Source: Salinispora pacifica CNR114 (GTDB lineage Bacteria; Actinomycetota; Actinomycetes; Mycobacteriales; Micromonosporaceae). Taken from it: a stretch of DNA of 64,000 bases. Where the stretch lies: assembly GCF_000514775.1 (NCBI RefSeq), contig NZ_AZWO01000001.1, forward strand, positions 124,001 to 188,000. Reading direction: 5' to 3'. The notes under the pieces are model-generated. The model saw only the letters and a list, made by a program, of their open reading frames with translations, did no database searches and had not been told where the DNA came from. Position numbers and translations under genes: made by a program. Position 1 is the first letter of the stretch, and every line of letters starts with the position of its first letter. Shown here in pieces: positions 62,110-64,000 of this stretch.

Positions 62110-63210
62110 TCAGTGCTTGTCCTGCTCCGGGTGGGCGTAGTTCAGGTGCTCCGGCGGCAGCGGGAAACTCACGTCCTCGCCGAACGGCGACGGTGCGGCC
62201 GGTCGGTCGAAGGTGAGCTCGGTCAGTGGCAGCTTGCCGGTCTCGTCAAGTGTCGGGGCGGTCGGCTTCGGCACCTCGCGGTGCCAGTTGACACCCGCCT
62301 GCGCCTGCGCCTCGGCCTCCGGGTCGTGCGAGGCTCCCGCGTGCGAGTGGAACCCTGGCGGGCCGGCCGCGGGGGTGCGCACGGCGCCCGGGGAGTGCTC
62401 GCTGGTCACGCTGGTCTGAGGCACCTGACCCCTCCGGAAGATCTTGTTACCGAGCCAAACAAGAGGATCATACTTCCGGTCGACTACCCGCTCCTTCATG
62501 GGGATAATCCCGTTGTCGGTGATCTTGATGTGCTCGGGGCAGACCTCGGTGCAGCACTTGGTGATGTTGCAGTAGCCCAAGCCCTGTTCGGCCTGCGCGT
62601 ACTCCTTGCGGTCGTCCCGCGCGTCCAGCGGGTGCATGTCCAATTCGGCGGCCCGAATGAAGTACCGCGGCCCGGCGAAGGCGGGCTTGTTCTCCTCATG
62701 GTCCCGGATCACGTGACAGACCGTCTGGCAGAGGAAGCACTCGATGCACTTGCGGAACTCCTGCGAGCGCTCGACGTCGACCTGCTGCATCCGGTAGTCG
62801 CCCGGGGTGACACCGGGGGGCGGTGCGAAGGCAGGCGTCTCCCGGGCCTTCTCATAGTTGAACGAGACATCGGTGACCAGGTCCCGAACGATCGGGAACG
62901 TCCGTAGCGGCGTGACCGAGATCGTCTCATCCGCGGTGAAGGTCGACATTCGGGTCATACAGGCCAGTTTCGGTTTGCCGTTGATCTCCACCGAGCAGGA
63001 GCCGCACTTGCCGGCCTTGCAGTTCCAGCGGCAGGCGAGGTCCGGCGCCTCGGTGCTCTGCAGTCGGTGGATGATGTCGAGGACGACCTCGCCCTCCTTC
63101 ACCTCGACCAGGTATTCCTTCAGGTCGCCGCCGGTCTCGTCGCCCCGCCAGATGCGGAACTGTCGCTTCGTGGCCGGTGCGCCGGCCGCCTGGCTCTTCT
63201 CAGTTCCCAT
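62110..63210 (-). CDS. sdhB: Succinate dehydrogenase / fumarate reductase iron-sulfur subunit with long C-terminal extension
   Basis: 366 residues. [2Fe-2S] ligands in CRWNCKAGKCGSC...C, then CIECFLCQTVC and CNITKCCTEVCPEHI for the [4Fe-4S] and [3Fe-4S] clusters. Passes electrons from SdhA to the membrane quinone site. About 110 residues after the core (from ~255) are Pro/His/Ala-rich with no recognisable domain; usual SdhB proteins end near 240-260. The start is 3 nt from the sdhA stop. Confidence 0.93.
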   Translation of the reverse strand: MGTEKSQAAGAPATKRQFRIWRGDETGGDLKEYLVEVKEGEVVLDIIHRLQSTEAPDLACRWNCKAGKCGSCSVEINGKPKLACMTRMSTFTADETISVTPLRTFPIVRDLVTDVSFNYEKARETPAFAPPPGVTPGDYRMQQVDVERSQEFRKCIECFLCQTVCHVIRDHEENKPAFAGPRYFIRAAELDMHPLDARDDRKEYAQAEQGLGYCNITKCCTEVCPEHIKITDNGIIPMKERVVDRKYDPLVWLGNKIFRRGQVPQTSVTSEHSPGAVRTPAAGPPGFHSHAGASHDPEAEAQAQAGVNWHREVPKPTAPTLDETGKLPLTELTFDRPAAPSPFGEDVSFPLPPEHLNYAHPEQDKH

Positions 63211-63213
63211 TCC

Positions 63214-64000
63214 TCAGCGCTCCTCCTCGGTGAGGGCGTCGAACTCCGCCAGTTCCTCGTCGGTCAGGTACTTGGCCAACTCCGCGCGGTCGAAGAGCGC
63301 GAACAGCTCCGGCCGCATCCGCGGTAGCGGCTTGCGGTCCAGGTGCACGATGTCGCCCTCCAGGGAGCAGACCTGGTTGACCCGTCGCCAGGCCGGGTCC
63401 ATCGTCGGATGATCCTCACGGGTGTGGCCGCCCCGCGACTCCCGCCGCTCCAGCGCTGCCTTCGCGGTGCACTCGGAGACCACCAGCATGTTGCGGAGAT
63501 CCAGGGCGAGGTGCCAGCCCGGGTTGTAGCGCCGACCGCCCGCCGCGCTCACCTTCGCCACGCGTTCGCGAAGCTCGCCGAGTCGGGCCAGCGCGTCAAC
63601 CAGCTCGCCCTCCCGACGAATGATGCCGACCAGGTCGCCCATCACCGCCTGGAGATCCTGCTGCAGGACGTACGGGCTCTCGCCGGTGTCCCGCTGCAAC
63701 GGGGCCAGGGCCGTCTCCACCGCGGTCTCCACCGCCGGCACCGGGACCCGGGGCCGGGATGCCAACCCGTCGGCGTACGAGGCGGCGTGCCCGCCCGCCC
63801 GCTTGCCGAAGACCAGCAGGTCCGACAGGGAGTTACCGCCGAGCCGGTTGGAGCCGTGCATACCGCCGGAAACCTCACCCGCGGCGAACAGCCCGCGGAC
63901 ATGGCCGAGGGCCGCACCGGAGTCGGGGTCGACCTCCACGCCACCCATCACGTAGTGACAGGTCGGACCGACCTCCATCGGCTCCCGGGTGATGTCGACA
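63214..64000 (-). CDS. sdhA: Succinate dehydrogenase / fumarate reductase flavoprotein subunit (partial, 5' end off window)
   Basis: C-terminal ~260 residues only. VGPTCHYVMGGVEVD contains the FAD/substrate His-Tyr region, and GEVSGGMHGSNRLGGNSLSDLLVFGKRAG is the C-terminal FAD-binding signature (landmarks GEVSGG and NRLGGNSL). The helical C-terminal domain ends in an acidic tail (EELAEFDALTEEER). Gene order sdhA-sdhB on the minus strand. Confidence 0.93.
   Translation of the reverse strand, partial: VDITREPMEVGPTCHYVMGGVEVDPDSGAALGHVRGLFAAGEVSGGMHGSNRLGGNSLSDLLVFGKRAGGHAASYADGLASRPRVPVPAVETAVETALAPLQRDTGESPYVLQQDLQAVMGDLVGIIRREGELVDALARLGELRERVAKVSAAGGRRYNPGWHLALDLRNMLVVSECTAKAALERRESRGGHTREDHPTMDPAWRRVNQVCSLEGDIVHLDRKPLPRMRPELFALFDRAELAKYLTDEELAEFDALTEEER

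Overview
The window is about 70% G+C, uses many GTG starts and tightly overlapping operons, and is clearly chromosomal DNA of an actinobacterium. The run aroQ / pcrA / M23 peptidases / small B12 mutase subunit / sucCD / purN-purH / folD / mdh matches the gene order I know from Streptomyces and Mycobacterium. Several proteins look typical of Micromonosporaceae (Salinispora or Micromonospora), including an aculeacin-acylase-like enzyme and a phosphatidylserine decarboxylase with a long N-terminal extension. The genus is inference.

Layout. 1-5000: the 5' part of psd; a small membrane protein and a PspC envelope protein, divergent from a PspC-histidine kinase with its LuxR-type response regulator. 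5000-11000: a five-gene peptide ABC importer (binding protein, two permeases, two ATPases). 11050-14120: aroQ chorismate mutase divergent from pcrA; the aroQ leader appears to be a Phe/Tyr attenuator. 14170-16810: two secreted M23 peptidases and a free-standing B12-binding mutase subunit. 17220-24060: sucCD, DUF4190 and DUF6350 membrane proteins, purN and purH. 24070-25340: an SDR divergent from an ArsR regulator, then a 23-bp tandem repeat. 25400-31110: a second, paralogous five-gene peptide importer on the other strand. 31540-34850: folD, mdh, icd. 35100-40900: a degenerate ATP-sulfurylase/APS-kinase fusion, a DM13 lipid-anchored-like protein, and two ABC-2 ATPase/permease pairs. 41050-44760: a heterodimeric ABC exporter. 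44800-49340: Ada-AlkA fusion with Ogt, a hypothetical protein, an S51 peptidase and ychF.

49330-53300 is an accessory, decaying region. The 3' end of ychF is repeated about 1.9 kb downstream. Between the copies lie an integrase remnant, a frameshifted PIN protein and a low-GC membrane protein, which together look like an old integrative element. Beyond it are a nonsense-interrupted HD hydrolase, a small membrane protein and a GNAT acetyltransferase with an in-frame minisatellite. 53400-64000: a penicillin-acylase family enzyme, a frameshifted XRE/TPR regulator, a DUF1254/DUF1214 secreted protein, an XRE regulator divergent from an extra methionine aminopeptidase, a PH-domain protein, a PCD-like protein, a Nudix hydrolase, and sdhB with the 3' part of sdhA running off the right edge.

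Functionally the core is central metabolism (TCA cycle: sucCD, mdh, icd, sdhAB; one-carbon and purine: folD, purNH; aromatic amino acids: aroQ). Around it sit peptide uptake, envelope stress sensing and DNA alkylation repair. The most notable regulatory structure is the aroQ attenuator; the most notable mobile-DNA signal is the ychF-targeted element.
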